Program-made: the position numbers and the translations under genes
Assembly (NCBI GenBank): GCA_029249645.1
Contig: JAQWWC010000071.1
Location: forward strand, 1-36,405
Origin: Pseudomonadales bacterium
GTDB taxonomy: Bacteria; Pseudomonadota; Gammaproteobacteria; Pseudomonadales; Azotimanducaceae
DNA length: 36,405 nucleotides
Direction of reading: 5' to 3'
Shown: one piece after another, positions 1-7,626 of the stretch
Layout of the letters: each line of letters starts with the position of its first letter
How positions within the stretch are numbered: the first letter of the stretch is position 1
The notes under the pieces: generated by a model
Told to the model about the DNA's origin: nothing
What the model saw: only the letters and a program-made list of their open reading frames with translations
Databases searched by the model: none

Positions 1-498
1 GGTCACTGTGCCAGTGAGGTCGCCCACATCGGCGGTTTCTCCGCCGCCAGGGATCAGGTTAACGCCGAGATCACGCATGGTTTGCATGAAGGCTTCGCTG
101 CCATCAATCAGGGCTTTAACAACCTCGCCTGGGCAATTTCGCGCATTACGGTTGATGGTGTTCGAGATGAGAATATTATCGGTTGCACCAACGCAAATCA
201 GATCATCCAAGTTCATAACGATGCTGTCTTGGGCGGTGCCGTGAAAGACACTTGGGTCTCCGGTTTCCTTGTAGTGCAGATAAGCCAAGATCGATTTGGT
301 TCCACTGCCATCAGCATGTATGACGTTACAATGATCAACGCTGCCGCCTAAGATGTCTGCCGTGACTGTGCAGAAACTACCTGGGAAGAGCCCGCGATCA
401 AGGTGATCGACAACGGCGTGAACGTCTTGCTTCTCTGCGCTGACCCCTCGAGCCAGATAGCGAGGAGAGGCGCTGGTTGGGGCGGGATGATCTTTCAA
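1..498 (-). CDS. purM: Phosphoribosylformylglycinamidine cyclo-ligase (AIR synthase), 5' part only
   Basis: The gene makes AIR synthase, which closes the imidazole ring in purine synthesis using ATP. The reverse strand is open from the window edge to a TTG codon at 498-496, giving the first 166 residues; the C-terminal half lies outside. AAGG at 510-507 sits 8 nt upstream of the TTG, and no ATG lies between the upstream in-frame TAA and this codon. Family features visible are [14 protein letters not shown] near the N-terminus, HADGSGTKS, a central [11 protein letters not shown] segment and [15 protein letters not shown] at the edge. I recall this wording from the longer PurM variant common in Bacteroidetes rather than from the E. 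coli type (about 345 aa); that comparison is from memory. The gene is divergent from hisH. The family call is firm; the exact start and the subtype are less so. Confidence 0.88.
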   Translation of the reverse strand, partial: MKDHPAPTSASPRYLARGVSAEKQDVHAVVDHLDRGLFPGSFCTVTADILGGSVDHCNVIHADGSGTKSILAYLHYKETGDPSVFHGTAQDSIVMNLDDLICVGATDNILISNTINRNARNCPGEVVKALIDGSEAFMQTMRDLGVNLIPGGGETADVGDLTGTVT

Positions 499-672
499 AT
501 GCCTAGCCTTGACTGAGTGAATTGATGCTATCGATAGAGGAAAGTATACCGGTTTGCATTGGGTTTAGCCTATCCAAAAGGCGCGATGATATTGTAAGCA
601 GCTGCTTTGCTGAAAATCGGGTGAGGCGCAGAAATATTACAGGCCTGATATCCCGTTTGAAGTCAGAGTCCG

Positions 673-694
673 TATAATGTTGGTTTTGAAGGAG
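673..694 (+). promoter_or_regulatory. Predicted -10 element and ribosome-binding site of hisHF
   Basis: A perfect TATAAT lies at 673-678. It would place transcription start near 685, just ahead of the ribosome-binding site GAAGGAG at 688-694. No good -35 hexamer is found at the usual spacing. The box overlaps an upstream in-frame ATG at 677, which argues that hisH starts at 701 instead. Confidence 0.45.
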
Positions 695-700
695 TGGTCA

Positions 701-1333
701 ATGAGACCTTCGGTAATCATAGTTGATTATGAGGCTGGTAATCTCCGCAGTGTCCAGCGGGCCTGCGAGGCGGTGGGCTTGAGCGCTGAGATCTCCGCAG
801 ATCCTGAGGTCGTGAGGCATGCAGATCGACTGATTTTTCCTGGCGTTGGGACAGCAGAGACCGCCATGGGAACTTTAGCGCGGCTGGGGCTAGATGAGGC
901 GCTGGTGAGCTTTTTTCAAAGTGGGCGACCACTTCTTGGGATTTGTTTGGGGCTACAAGTCTTATTGGACCATACCGAAGAAGGGGCCCGCGATTGTCTG
1001 GGTATCATTCCAGGTCAGTGCAAGCGGTTTCAATTTGTCGAAAGTGACTACAAAGTCCCTCAAATCGGCTGGAACGAAATTTCTAAAGCTTCTGAACATC
1101 CCTTGATGGCCGGTGTGCCAGAAGGCGCGGAGTTTTATTTTGTGCATGCTTACTATGCGATACCGGATCAAAGAGCTCATGTGCTCGCCGAAACGACATT
1201 TGGGGATAAGACGTTTGCCAGCGTGATTGGTCGAGACAATGTTTTTGCGACCCAGTTTCATTTGGAAAAAAGCGGTCGGTTTGGCCTAGAGCTCCTTGCT
1301 GCCTTTGGTAAATGGGATGGTGCGGTATGCTGA
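701..1333 (+). CDS. hisH: Imidazole glycerol phosphate synthase, glutamine amidotransferase subunit HisH
   Basis: HisH hydrolyses glutamine and passes ammonia to HisF in histidine synthesis. The protein has 210 residues, the usual family length. It shows the class I amidotransferase triad: Cys82 in GICLGLQ, and His187 and Glu189 in QFHLEKS. The last motif normally reads FHPEKS, so a conserved Pro is Leu here. The oxyanion-strand motif PGVG is at 47-50. The start is set by GAAGGAG six bases upstream of ATG 701; an in-frame ATG at 677 overlaps the predicted -10 box. The stop overlaps the hisF start by 7 bases (1327-1333), which fits translational coupling of the two subunits. hisB and hisA, which usually sit next to these genes in gammaproteobacteria, are absent. 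Confidence 0.93.
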   Translation: MRPSVIIVDYEAGNLRSVQRACEAVGLSAEISADPEVVRHADRLIFPGVGTAETAMGTLARLGLDEALVSFFQSGRPLLGICLGLQVLLDHTEEGARDCLGIIPGQCKRFQFVESDYKVPQIGWNEISKASEHPLMAGVPEGAEFYFVHAYYAIPDQRAHVLAETTFGDKTFASVIGRDNVFATQFHLEKSGRFGLELLAAFGKWDGAVC

Positions 1334-2106
1334 GCAAGCGGGTAGTGGCCTGTTTAGATGTTAAAAATGGTGAGTTATCTAAGGGCGTTCAGTTTGTTGC
1401 GACCGAGATGTTGGGTGACCCGGTCGCAAAGGCGAAAGCGTATTATGAAGATGGCTTGGATGAGCTGGTCTTCTACGATATTACGGCCTCAAGTGATCAG
1501 CGAAACATTATGTTGGACGTGGTCCAGAATGTTGCGCGGGAAATCTTTATTCCCTTCTCTGTTGGCGGCGGCATTCGAACCCGAGAAGATGCTGCCGGAT
1601 TGTTAATGGCCGGCGCCGAGAAAATCAGCCTCAACTCGGCTGCGGTACTAAGGCCCGAATTAGTGAAGGAGTGTGCTCAGGCTATCGGGACACAAAATAC
1701 GGTTTTGTCGATGGATGTTCGGGCCGTGGTGCCCAATACAGCTTGCCCAAGTGGGTATGAGGTGGTCATTAATGGTGGACGCAAAGCGATGGGGATGGAT
1801 GCCATCGCCTGGGCGCGTCGAGGCTGCGAGCTGGGTGCAGGTGAGGTAGTTGTGAACTCGATTGATGCCGATGGGATGAAGCAAGGATACGAAATCAAGT
1901 TAACGCGATTGGTAGCCGAGGCGATCCCAGTGCCGGTGGTGGCCTCTGGCGGTGCGGGGACCCCCGCACATCTACATCAGGTGTTGACCGAAGGCAAAGC
2001 GGATGCGGCCCTGGTTGCGTCGATGGTGCATTATGGTGATTATCGAGTCCTAGACATTAAACAGTATCTCAACCGTCAGGGTGTGAAAGTCAGGATGAAC
2101 TACTAG
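1327..2106 (+). CDS. hisF: Imidazole glycerol phosphate synthase, cyclase subunit HisF
   Basis: HisF is the TIM-barrel cyclase that turns PRFAR plus ammonia from HisH into imidazole glycerol phosphate and AICAR. The 259-residue protein keeps both catalytic aspartates, in ACLDVKNG near the N-terminus and in LSMDVR near residue 128. The phosphate-binding motifs SVGGGIRT and ASGGAG are present. Segments such as YEVVINGGRK, NSIDADGMKQGYE and MVHYGDY recall HisF sequences of Deltaproteobacteria and Planctomycetes more than the usual gammaproteobacterial form; this is a judgement from memory. Its ATG lies inside the end of hisH. Canonical histidine synthesis is the simplest role; a WbpH/WbpI-like surface-sugar amidation role is possible but no sugar genes lie nearby. 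Confidence 0.93.
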   Translation: MLSKRVVACLDVKNGELSKGVQFVATEMLGDPVAKAKAYYEDGLDELVFYDITASSDQRNIMLDVVQNVAREIFIPFSVGGGIRTREDAAGLLMAGAEKISLNSAAVLRPELVKECAQAIGTQNTVLSMDVRAVVPNTACPSGYEVVINGGRKAMGMDAIAWARRGCELGAGEVVVNSIDADGMKQGYEIKLTRLVAEAIPVPVVASGGAGTPAHLHQVLTEGKADAALVASMVHYGDYRVLDIKQYLNRQGVKVRMNY

Positions 2107-2116
2107 GCGATGGGCG

Positions 2117-2326
2117 ATGAATGAAGACCAGTTGGATCGGTTAGAGATGAAAATTGCGTTTCAGGAAGACCTGTTGCAAAAGCTGGACGACGCTGTAGTT
2201 GTCCAGCAGCAACAGATTTTGCTGCTCGAGGATCAGGTGAGAGTTTTGTCAGAACAATTGCAACAAATCGCCACAACACGACCAGATGCGATATCGGTCG
2301 TGGATGAGCCGCCGCCACATTATTGA
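2117..2326 (+). CDS. slyX: SlyX family protein
   Basis: This 69-residue acidic protein is an almost continuous alpha helix with a coiled-coil pattern (repeated Q, L and E between residues 20 and 50) and ends in DEPPPHY. That Pro-rich tail ending in HY is the hallmark of SlyX, a small gammaproteobacterial protein of unknown function. It starts 10 bases after hisF and so may share its transcript. GGCGATG just upstream offers only a weak ribosome-binding site, so translation may depend on hisF. Confidence 0.85.
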   Translation: MNEDQLDRLEMKIAFQEDLLQKLDDAVVVQQQQILLLEDQVRVLSEQLQQIATTRPDAISVVDEPPPHY

Positions 2327-2410
2327 AAACCGCGCCCTAACTGGCCGAGGTCGTCGCAGAAGAAGCAATAATTTTACGAACCAGCGCGATATAGGCGCCT
2401 TCTTAGGTCA

Positions 2411-2581
2411 ATGATTTTGTGTTCGTCAATTCGCTTCAAGACAAAGGGTCTAAAGCTTACGGACATAAATCTTACGGGCCTGAAGATTAAGGGTTTAACC
2501 GCGTTAACCTTGGAGAGCAGTCTCCAAAAGAACAGGCCGGGCGTGCGCGTCAGGATAAAATCCGATAACCATCTGCTGTGA
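2411..2581 (+). CDS. Possible 56-residue pentapeptide-like small ORF
   Basis: An ATG at 2411 opens a 56-codon frame to TGA 2579-2581. The middle reads in five-residue steps (LKLTD, INLTG, LKIKG, LTALT), a pattern like the A(D/N)LxX repeat of pentapeptide-repeat proteins. It is encoded by the 15-bp repeats listed at 2435-2494. The ribosome-binding site is poor (AGG three bases upstream), and the opposite strand also shows a five-residue rhythm, as any 15-bp repeat would give. It may be a decayed fragment or chance. Confidence 0.2.
   Translation: MILCSSIRFKTKGLKLTDINLTGLKIKGLTALTLESSLQKNRPGVRVRIKSDNHLL
2435..2494. repeat. Four degenerate 15-bp tandem repeats
   Basis: Consecutive 15-base units begin at 2435, 2450, 2465 and 2480. 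They share the pattern YTVAAG-MTTAMGGGY; for example the second and third units both contain CTTACGG, and the first and fourth both end in AAGGGT. An imperfect palindrome (GGTTTAAC-CGC-GTTAACC) follows at 2492-2509. The block lies between slyX and the MDR gene. Confidence 0.5.
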
Positions 2582-2617
2582 CCCAAGTGTCTCAGTTAGC
2601 GTAGCAAGGAGTGTTTC

Positions 2618-3589
2618 ATGCGAGTTATTTCTGTTTCCGAAACTGGTGATTTGCTATGGACCGAGTCGCCCAACTTGGCGCCTGGTCCACTAGAAGTATT
2701 AATTGATGTTAAGGCAACTGCGATCAATCGCGCCGATTTGATGCAGCGTAAAGGCTTATACCCGCCGCCCCCTGGCGCACCGGAGACGATGGGCTTGGAG
2801 TGTGCAGGCATTGTGGCGGCCGTCGGTCGTGACGTGACACACCATCAAGTGGGCGATCGGGTTTGTGCGCTTTTAGCCGGGGGCGGCTATGCCGAACAGG
2901 CGTTGGTTGATCAGGGAAGCGCTCTGGAAATCCCGGACAACCTGAATTTTGAACAAGCCGCCGCGATTCCGGAAGTGTTCGCGACCGCTTGGCTCAATTT
3001 GTTTATTGAGGCTGCGCTTCAGCCGGGCGAGCGGGTTGTGCTGCATGCCGGCGCAAGCGGCGTTGGCACGGCGGCTATTCAGCTCTGTCAGGCCTTCGGT
3101 TCCGAAAGTTTCGTGACGGCAGGCTCTGCTGAAAAAATTGAAGCCTGTTTAAAGCTTGGTGCAAAAGGAGGGCAGAATCGTCGGGACGGCGGGTTCGTCG
3201 ATGCGTTGCGAGCAGTCTGGCCTCAAGGTGCGGATGTCATTTTAGATCCAGTTGGCGGGGCCTATCTGGCGGATAATTTGGACGTGTTGACCCTCAATGG
3301 TCGGCTGGTTTTGATTGGTTTGATGGGCGGCAGTCGATCTGAGATTGATCTTGCGAAATTGATGATGAAGCGGCTACGAATTGTAGGATCAACGCTTCGC
3401 GCGCGCCCGCTTGAAGAAAAAGCGTCGATAATGGCGGAGTTGGGTCAGTACGTCTGGCCAAAAATCAGTCAAGGGGAGATCTTGCCGATTATTCAGCAGG
3501 TGTTCCCAATTCAAGCTGCAAGCGAGGCACACGAATTGGTGGCCTCGGATGGGACGATTGGAAAAGTTGTACTAAAAATCTCTGATTAA
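2618..3589 (+). CDS. NAD(P)H-quinone oxidoreductase, MDR family (PIG3-like)
   Basis: This 323-residue protein belongs to the zinc-free branch of the medium-chain dehydrogenases, the quinone oxidoreductase/PIG3 group, which reduces quinones with NADPH in the cytoplasm. The N-terminal GroES-like domain holds AINRADLMQRKGLYPPPPG, the family signature for this subgroup. The Rossmann domain carries HAGASGVGTAAIQL near residues 143-156. The catalytic-zinc ligands of alcohol dehydrogenases are missing. Length matches the family. AAGGAG lies 7-8 bases before the ATG. It stands alone, with 291 bases upstream, and is followed immediately by a large inverted repeat. The physiological substrate cannot be told from sequence. 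Confidence 0.88.
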   Translation: MRVISVSETGDLLWTESPNLAPGPLEVLIDVKATAINRADLMQRKGLYPPPPGAPETMGLECAGIVAAVGRDVTHHQVGDRVCALLAGGGYAEQALVDQGSALEIPDNLNFEQAAAIPEVFATAWLNLFIEAALQPGERVVLHAGASGVGTAAIQLCQAFGSESFVTAGSAEKIEACLKLGAKGGQNRRDGGFVDALRAVWPQGADVILDPVGGAYLADNLDVLTLNGRLVLIGLMGGSRSEIDLAKLMMKRLRIVGSTLRARPLEEKASIMAELGQYVWPKISQGEILPIIQQVFPIQAASEAHELVASDGTIGKVVLKISD

Positions 3590-3667
3590 TCTGTTCCAGT
3601 TTGTGCGGGTTCCCCAGCAGGGCGCGCTGCACTGCCTTGTGGGGAAGCGCTCAAACTTTTGAACAGA
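3590..3667. terminator. Long nested inverted repeat between convergent genes, probable bidirectional terminator
   Basis: Starting one base after the MDR stop codon, arms nest inside each other: TCTGTTC (3590-3596) with GAACAGA (3661-3667), AGTTTG (3598-3603) with CAAACT (3652-3657), TTCCCCA (3610-3616) with TGGGGAA (3640-3646), and an inner GCAG/CTGC hairpin (3617-3630). The whole folds into a 78-nt branched stem. There is no U-run. It separates two convergent genes. Confidence 0.6.
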
Positions 3668-3681
3668 CTAAGCAAAGTTAA

Positions 3682-3894
3682 TTAAATAACTTCGGCCACG
3701 TCTTCGGCTTGAAAGCCTTTATCCGTTTCGGAAATCACAAATTCAACGGCTGCGCCTTGCTTCAATGTTCTGAAGCCTTCGCCGCGAATCGAGCGAAAAT
3801 GAACAAAAACATCTTCGCCTGTTTCACGTTCTATGAAACCAAAACCTTTGGAGTCGTTAAACCACTTTACTGTTCCCATTTGTCGATCAGACAT
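3682..3894 (-). CDS. Cold shock protein, CspA family
   Basis: This 70-residue protein is a single OB-fold cold shock domain that binds single-stranded RNA and DNA and melts RNA structure. The two nucleic-acid-binding motifs are present: KGFGFIE (RNP1) and VFVHFRSI (RNP2). The conserved start [14 protein letters not shown] follows after five residues. The start ATG is preceded by GAGG and AGGG. Which Csp paralogue it is cannot be said. It lies 132 bases downstream of valS on the same strand, and that gap probably holds its own promoter and leader; no clear cold-box was recognised. Confidence 0.93.
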   Translation of the reverse strand: MSDRQMGTVKWFNDSKGFGFIERETGEDVFVHFRSIRGEGFRTLKQGAAVEFVISETDKGFQAEDVAEVI

Positions 3895-4026
3895 CTACCC
3901 TACCTCATGTTTATTTCACAGCACATATGTCGCGCTTCCTTCGGATTAATGCACAAGATTCACGGCTTGTCCAAGTATTTTTTTTGGTGATCGAGCGCGA
4001 TCAATTTCAATGCTAGTAGGTCTAAG

Positions 4027-6783
4027 TCAGATATTTTGGATTCGCATTTTTTGGGATTCAAAGTCGGTTTTGGTTTTTAAGTAATCTTGGATTTTCATTT
4101 TTTCTTTTTCGACAATGTCTGCGGGTGCATTTTTAACAAAAGCCTCATTATTAAGCTTATTTTGAATTCGATCGATTTCTTTAATGATCTTATTGATTTC
4201 TTTGTCTATGCGTTCGAGTTCCGCGGCTACATCAATTAGTCCTGCGAGGGGAACTAGAATTTTCAAGTCGCCAACTATTTTAATGGCGGACGGGGGGGCT
4301 TCCGCCTCGTTGTCGATCCAAGACAGAGTTTCAGGGCGCGCAAGCGCCGTAATAAGTGGCATGAATTGCACCTGGCGGGCTCTGTCTGATGAGGTGCCTT
4401 GTTGCAGTAGAATTGGAATGAGTTTGCTCGGCGGGATGTCTTGTTCGCCTCGAATATTTCGTACGGCGCCAACCACCTCTTTTATCCATTGGATATCTGC
4501 GAAAATATCTTCGCTGGTGTCTGAGATGGGTGAGGGTTCTGGATAGGCGGCGAGCATCAGCGAGGGGCCCTCTCGCGACGCATCCGGAAGCTTTTGCCAA
4601 AGTTCCTCGGTAATAAAGGGCATAAAAGGATGCGCCAATCTTAACGTTGCCTCGAGAGTCTCAAGCAGGCAGGTCTGGGTGCCAGCTTTCTCGGCGGCGC
4701 TAACCGAGTCGGAAAGCAGCACTGGCTTGCAGAGTTCTAAGTACCAGTCACAAAACTCATCCCAAACAAACTCGTAAATATGCTTTGCCGCCAAATCAAA
4801 ACGGTAGTCGTCCATGGACTGGTTAACGGCGTTGCAGGTTTCTTGGAATTTCAAACGAATCCACTGGTCGGCAACCGATTCGATCGGCGCCGGGCTTTGG
4901 GCTCGCTCGTCGGTGCTCATCAAAACATAGTTGGCGGCGTTCCAAAGTTTATTACAAAAATTTCGGTAGCCTTCCACGCGTTTCAAATCAAAGCGCATGG
5001 CGCGGGCGCTCGTTGCAATCGCGCAGAAAGTGAATCGCAGGGCGTCGGTGCCATAAGCCGCGATGCCGTCTGGGTATTCTTTGCGTGTCGCGCGTTCTAT
5101 TTTTGCTTGTTGGCGCGCTTGGAGTAAGTTTTCGGTCCGTTTTGCGATTAACGCTTGCGCCGTGATGCCATCAATAATGTCCATAGGGTCGAGCCCGTTG
5201 CCCTTGGATTTTGACATTTTCTGGCCTTCAGCGTCTGTCACCAAGCCGTGGATATAGACTTCTTTGAAGGGTACTTCGTCCATAAATTTTAGGGTCATCA
5301 TAATCATTCGGGAGACCCAAAAGCTGATGATGTCGTGACCGGTCACCATGAGATCGGTGGAGTGAAAGGTTTTCAGGGCTTCGGTGTCTTCGGGCCAGCC
5401 TAGGGTTGAAAAGGTCCACAAAGCAGAGGAAAACCAGGTGTCCAAGACATCGTCATCTTGGCGAAGACGAATGTCATCACTCAACTGGTGTTTCGCTCGA
5501 ACTGAAGCCTCAGATTTTCCCACAAAAACTTCGCCAGCATCGTTGTACCAAGCGGGTATGCGATGACCCCACCACTGTTGCCTTGAGATACACCAATCTT
5601 TAAGGTCCCGCATCCAAGCGAAGTAAATGTTTTCAGCTTGTTTTGGATTAAACGTAATATCGCCGTTTTCGACGGCCTTGATTGCCGGCTCAGCGAGTGG
5701 ACCAACCTGAACAAACCACTGGTCGCTGAGCAACGGCTCGACGACAACGCCTGATTTTTCACCGCGTGGCACCATTAGTTTGTGGTCTTCGACTTTGACC
5801 AATAATCCCGCGGCATCCAAATCTTCGACAATTTTTCGGCGTGCATCGAAGCGGTCAAGGCTCTGATATCGGATGGGGGCATTATCGGCAATGGTGCCAT
5901 CGGGGTTCATGATGCTTTGCAGAGGTAGGTCGTGGCGCTGGCCGACTTCATAGTCATTAAAGTCGTGGGCAGGGGTGATCTTCACGCAACCGGTGCCGAA
6001 GCTGGGATCAACATAGTGATCAGCGATCACCGGAATCACGCGATCGCTCAGTGGTAGGGAAACGGTTTGGCCAATTAAGTGTTTGTAACGAGCGTCCTCT
6101 GGATGCACGGCTACTGCGGCATCACCGAGCATTGTCTCGGGCCGGGTGGTTGCAACTTCGATAAAGGTAGTGGGCATATCTGTCATGGGATAGCGGATAT
6201 GCCAAAGAAAACCGTTTTCTTCCTCCGAGATGACCTCAAGATCCGAAATGGACGTTTCTAATTTGGGGTCCCAGTTTACCAAGCGTTTGCCTCGATAAAT
6301 CAGGCCTTCTTCGAACAGGCGCGTAAAGACTTCAATCACGGCAAGGCTTAGGCCTTCATCGAGGGTAAAGCGTTCTGTTTCCCAGTGCAGCGATGCACCC
6401 ATTCGTCGCAGTTGGTGGCTGATCTGACCGCCGGATTGATCTTTCCAATCGAAGGCACGTTCAATGAAGGCTTCTCTTCCGATATCCAGTGGTTTAAGGT
6501 TTTCTTTGGCTAATTGCTCGGCGACAATTAATTGCGTTGAGATGCCGGCATGGTCCGTGCCCATCTGCCACAGGGTGTTATACCCCTGCATGCGCTTGCG
6601 GCGAATGACCGCATCGACCAGGCTGTGCTGGAAGGCATGGCCCATGTGCAAGGTGCCTGTAACATTGGGTGGCGGGATCGCAATTGAAAAAGCCGGGCCC
6701 TGGCCACTGGGTGCGAAATAACCGGCGGATTCCCAGCTCTGATACCAGCGCTGCTCTAAGGTTTTTGGATCGTACTTTTCCAT
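4027..6783 (-). CDS. valS: Valyl-tRNA synthetase
   Basis: ValRS charges tRNA-Val and edits threonine mischarging. The 918-residue protein has the class Ia HIGH motif as HMGH in PPNVTGTLHMGHAF (about residues 38-51), the editing domain with ATTRPETMLGD, the KMSKS loop (QKMSKSKGNGLDP, near residue 523), and the C-terminal tRNA-binding coiled coil (residues about 850-905, rich in E, K and I). Length is close to the bacterial norm of about 950. The ATG at 6783-6781 begins MEKYDPKTLEQRW, the usual ValRS N-terminus. It is the last gene of the pepA-holC-(small gene)-valS group and lies 46 bases after the small gene. Confidence 0.98.
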   Translation of the reverse strand: MEKYDPKTLEQRWYQSWESAGYFAPSGQGPAFSIAIPPPNVTGTLHMGHAFQHSLVDAVIRRKRMQGYNTLWQMGTDHAGISTQLIVAEQLAKENLKPLDIGREAFIERAFDWKDQSGGQISHQLRRMGASLHWETERFTLDEGLSLAVIEVFTRLFEEGLIYRGKRLVNWDPKLETSISDLEVISEEENGFLWHIRYPMTDMPTTFIEVATTRPETMLGDAAVAVHPEDARYKHLIGQTVSLPLSDRVIPVIADHYVDPSFGTGCVKITPAHDFNDYEVGQRHDLPLQSIMNPDGTIADNAPIRYQSLDRFDARRKIVEDLDAAGLLVKVEDHKLMVPRGEKSGVVVEPLLSDQWFVQVGPLAEPAIKAVENGDITFNPKQAENIYFAWMRDLKDWCISRQQWWGHRIPAWYNDAGEVFVGKSEASVRAKHQLSDDIRLRQDDDVLDTWFSSALWTFSTLGWPEDTEALKTFHSTDLMVTGHDIISFWVSRMIMMTLKFMDEVPFKEVYIHGLVTDAEGQKMSKSKGNGLDPMDIIDGITAQALIAKRTENLLQARQQAKIERATRKEYPDGIAAYGTDALRFTFCAIATSARAMRFDLKRVEGYRNFCNKLWNAANYVLMSTDERAQSPAPIESVADQWIRLKFQETCNAVNQSMDDYRFDLAAKHIYEFVWDEFCDWYLELCKPVLLSDSVSAAEKAGTQTCLLETLEATLRLAHPFMPFITEELWQKLPDASREGPSLMLAAYPEPSPISDTSEDIFADIQWIKEVVGAVRNIRGEQDIPPSKLIPILLQQGTSSDRARQVQFMPLITALARPETLSWIDNEAEAPPSAIKIVGDLKILVPLAGLIDVAAELERIDKEINKIIKEIDRIQNKLNNEAFVKNAPADIVEKEKMKIQDYLKTKTDFESQKMRIQNI

Positions 6784-6829
6784 GATGCTCGATGGGATTT
6801 AAAAAGCAGAAGTATACACGCGAGTCCGC

Positions 6830-7207
6830 CTAAAGATCAGGTTCTTTAGGCGGCTGCGGCTTAGGGTCTAGTAAATCGACGATTTCGGTCAAATCGGCCA
6901 CGATGGTTTGGCGTATTTGGCCCAGGAATTGAGCCGTATACGCCTTCGCAAGTTCCCTCGCCTGCGCCTCTGTGAAGGGCGGCGCTTCGGATTCAGAAGT
7001 CAGCGCAGCGAACACGTCTTGGAAGAGGTCCAAGCTATCTGGGTCGTAGGCTGGATCGTGCGAAGCAATTTTTGTGGCCTTAGAAGGTTTTGCGGGTGCT
7101 CGCGCCGGTTTGTGAATTTTGGGTCGGCGTAAGGGCGGGTTATCGCTGAGCAGGGGAATCTGATGGGCGCCCGGCATAGCCTTGTCTTTGGGTTTCTCGT
7201 GGGTCAT
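6830..7207 (-). CDS. Small uncharacterised protein between holC and valS
   Basis: This 125-residue protein has no domain I recognise. The N-terminal half is basic and Pro/Lys/Ala-rich, likely disordered, and includes HQIPLLSDNP. The C-terminal half (about residues 65-118) is predicted helical, with TEAQARELAKAYTAQ and a hydrophobic IVADLTEIVDLL stretch. Its ATG overlaps the holC stop codon by four bases (ATGA, 7207-7204), so it is translationally coupled to holC. A small gene of unknown function also occupies this place in Pseudomonas genomes as I remember them. Coding is well supported by position and overlap; function is unknown. Confidence 0.75.
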   Translation of the reverse strand: MTHEKPKDKAMPGAHQIPLLSDNPPLRRPKIHKPARAPAKPSKATKIASHDPAYDPDSLDLFQDVFAALTSESEAPPFTEAQARELAKAYTAQFLGQIRQTIVADLTEIVDLLDPKPQPPKEPDL

Positions 7208-7626
7208 CGGCCGGCCATCTTATGGTATTTCAACGGGTAGCCTCGGGTCTTATAAAATCGAAACCGCTCCCGAGCAGCGTCCCGTTTCTCATCATCCTTT
7301 GGCACAATTTCTGCGACTCGATTGAATCGGCTAAAAAATTCTGGGATACCAGGATTCAAATTAATCAGGACGTCATGATGTTGATCCGGGATGGCTTCGT
7401 GACAAATCAGAATTGGCGCACTCGCATTTTTTTGGACTCGTTCATGGGGAATAAAGGCCGTTGCCTTGAAGCGCCAGAGCATGGCGTCCAGGGCGCTGGC
7501 CTGGCTTTCTGAACTCGTGTGAACGTGAACTTGATGTCCTAGTCGGTATACTTTTTCGATCAATCTACAAGCGAAGACCAGCGGGTCTTCGCTTGATTCG
7601 ATCTGATAAAAGTCCACTTGGGTCAA
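7204..7626 (-). CDS. holC: DNA polymerase III chi subunit
   Basis: Chi, in the clamp-loader complex with psi, links DNA polymerase III to single-stranded DNA-binding protein. The 140-residue length and the pattern match HolC: VDFYQI start, ACRLIEKVYRLGHQVHVHT, LDAMLWRFKATAFIPHE, and a C-terminal RFRFYKTRGYPLKYHKM. The start codon is TTG at 7626-7624, inside the pepA stop (TTGA); a GTG two codons downstream is the only nearby alternative. The 3' end overlaps the next gene by four bases. The order pepA-holC-valS is typical of gammaproteobacteria and supports the call. Confidence 0.92.
   Translation of the reverse strand: MTQVDFYQIESSEDPLVFACRLIEKVYRLGHQVHVHTSSESQASALDAMLWRFKATAFIPHERVQKNASAPILICHEAIPDQHHDVLINLNPGIPEFFSRFNRVAEIVPKDDEKRDAARERFRFYKTRGYPLKYHKMAGR

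Noticed and set aside
1-351. Plus-strand frames of 78 and 89 codons at the left edge
   Set aside because: The minus strand encodes a clear PurM protein here; these are its shadows.
4184-4546. 120-codon plus-strand frame antisense to valS
   Set aside because: A shadow of the valS reading frame with no independent support; the same holds for other frames opposite valS and pepA.
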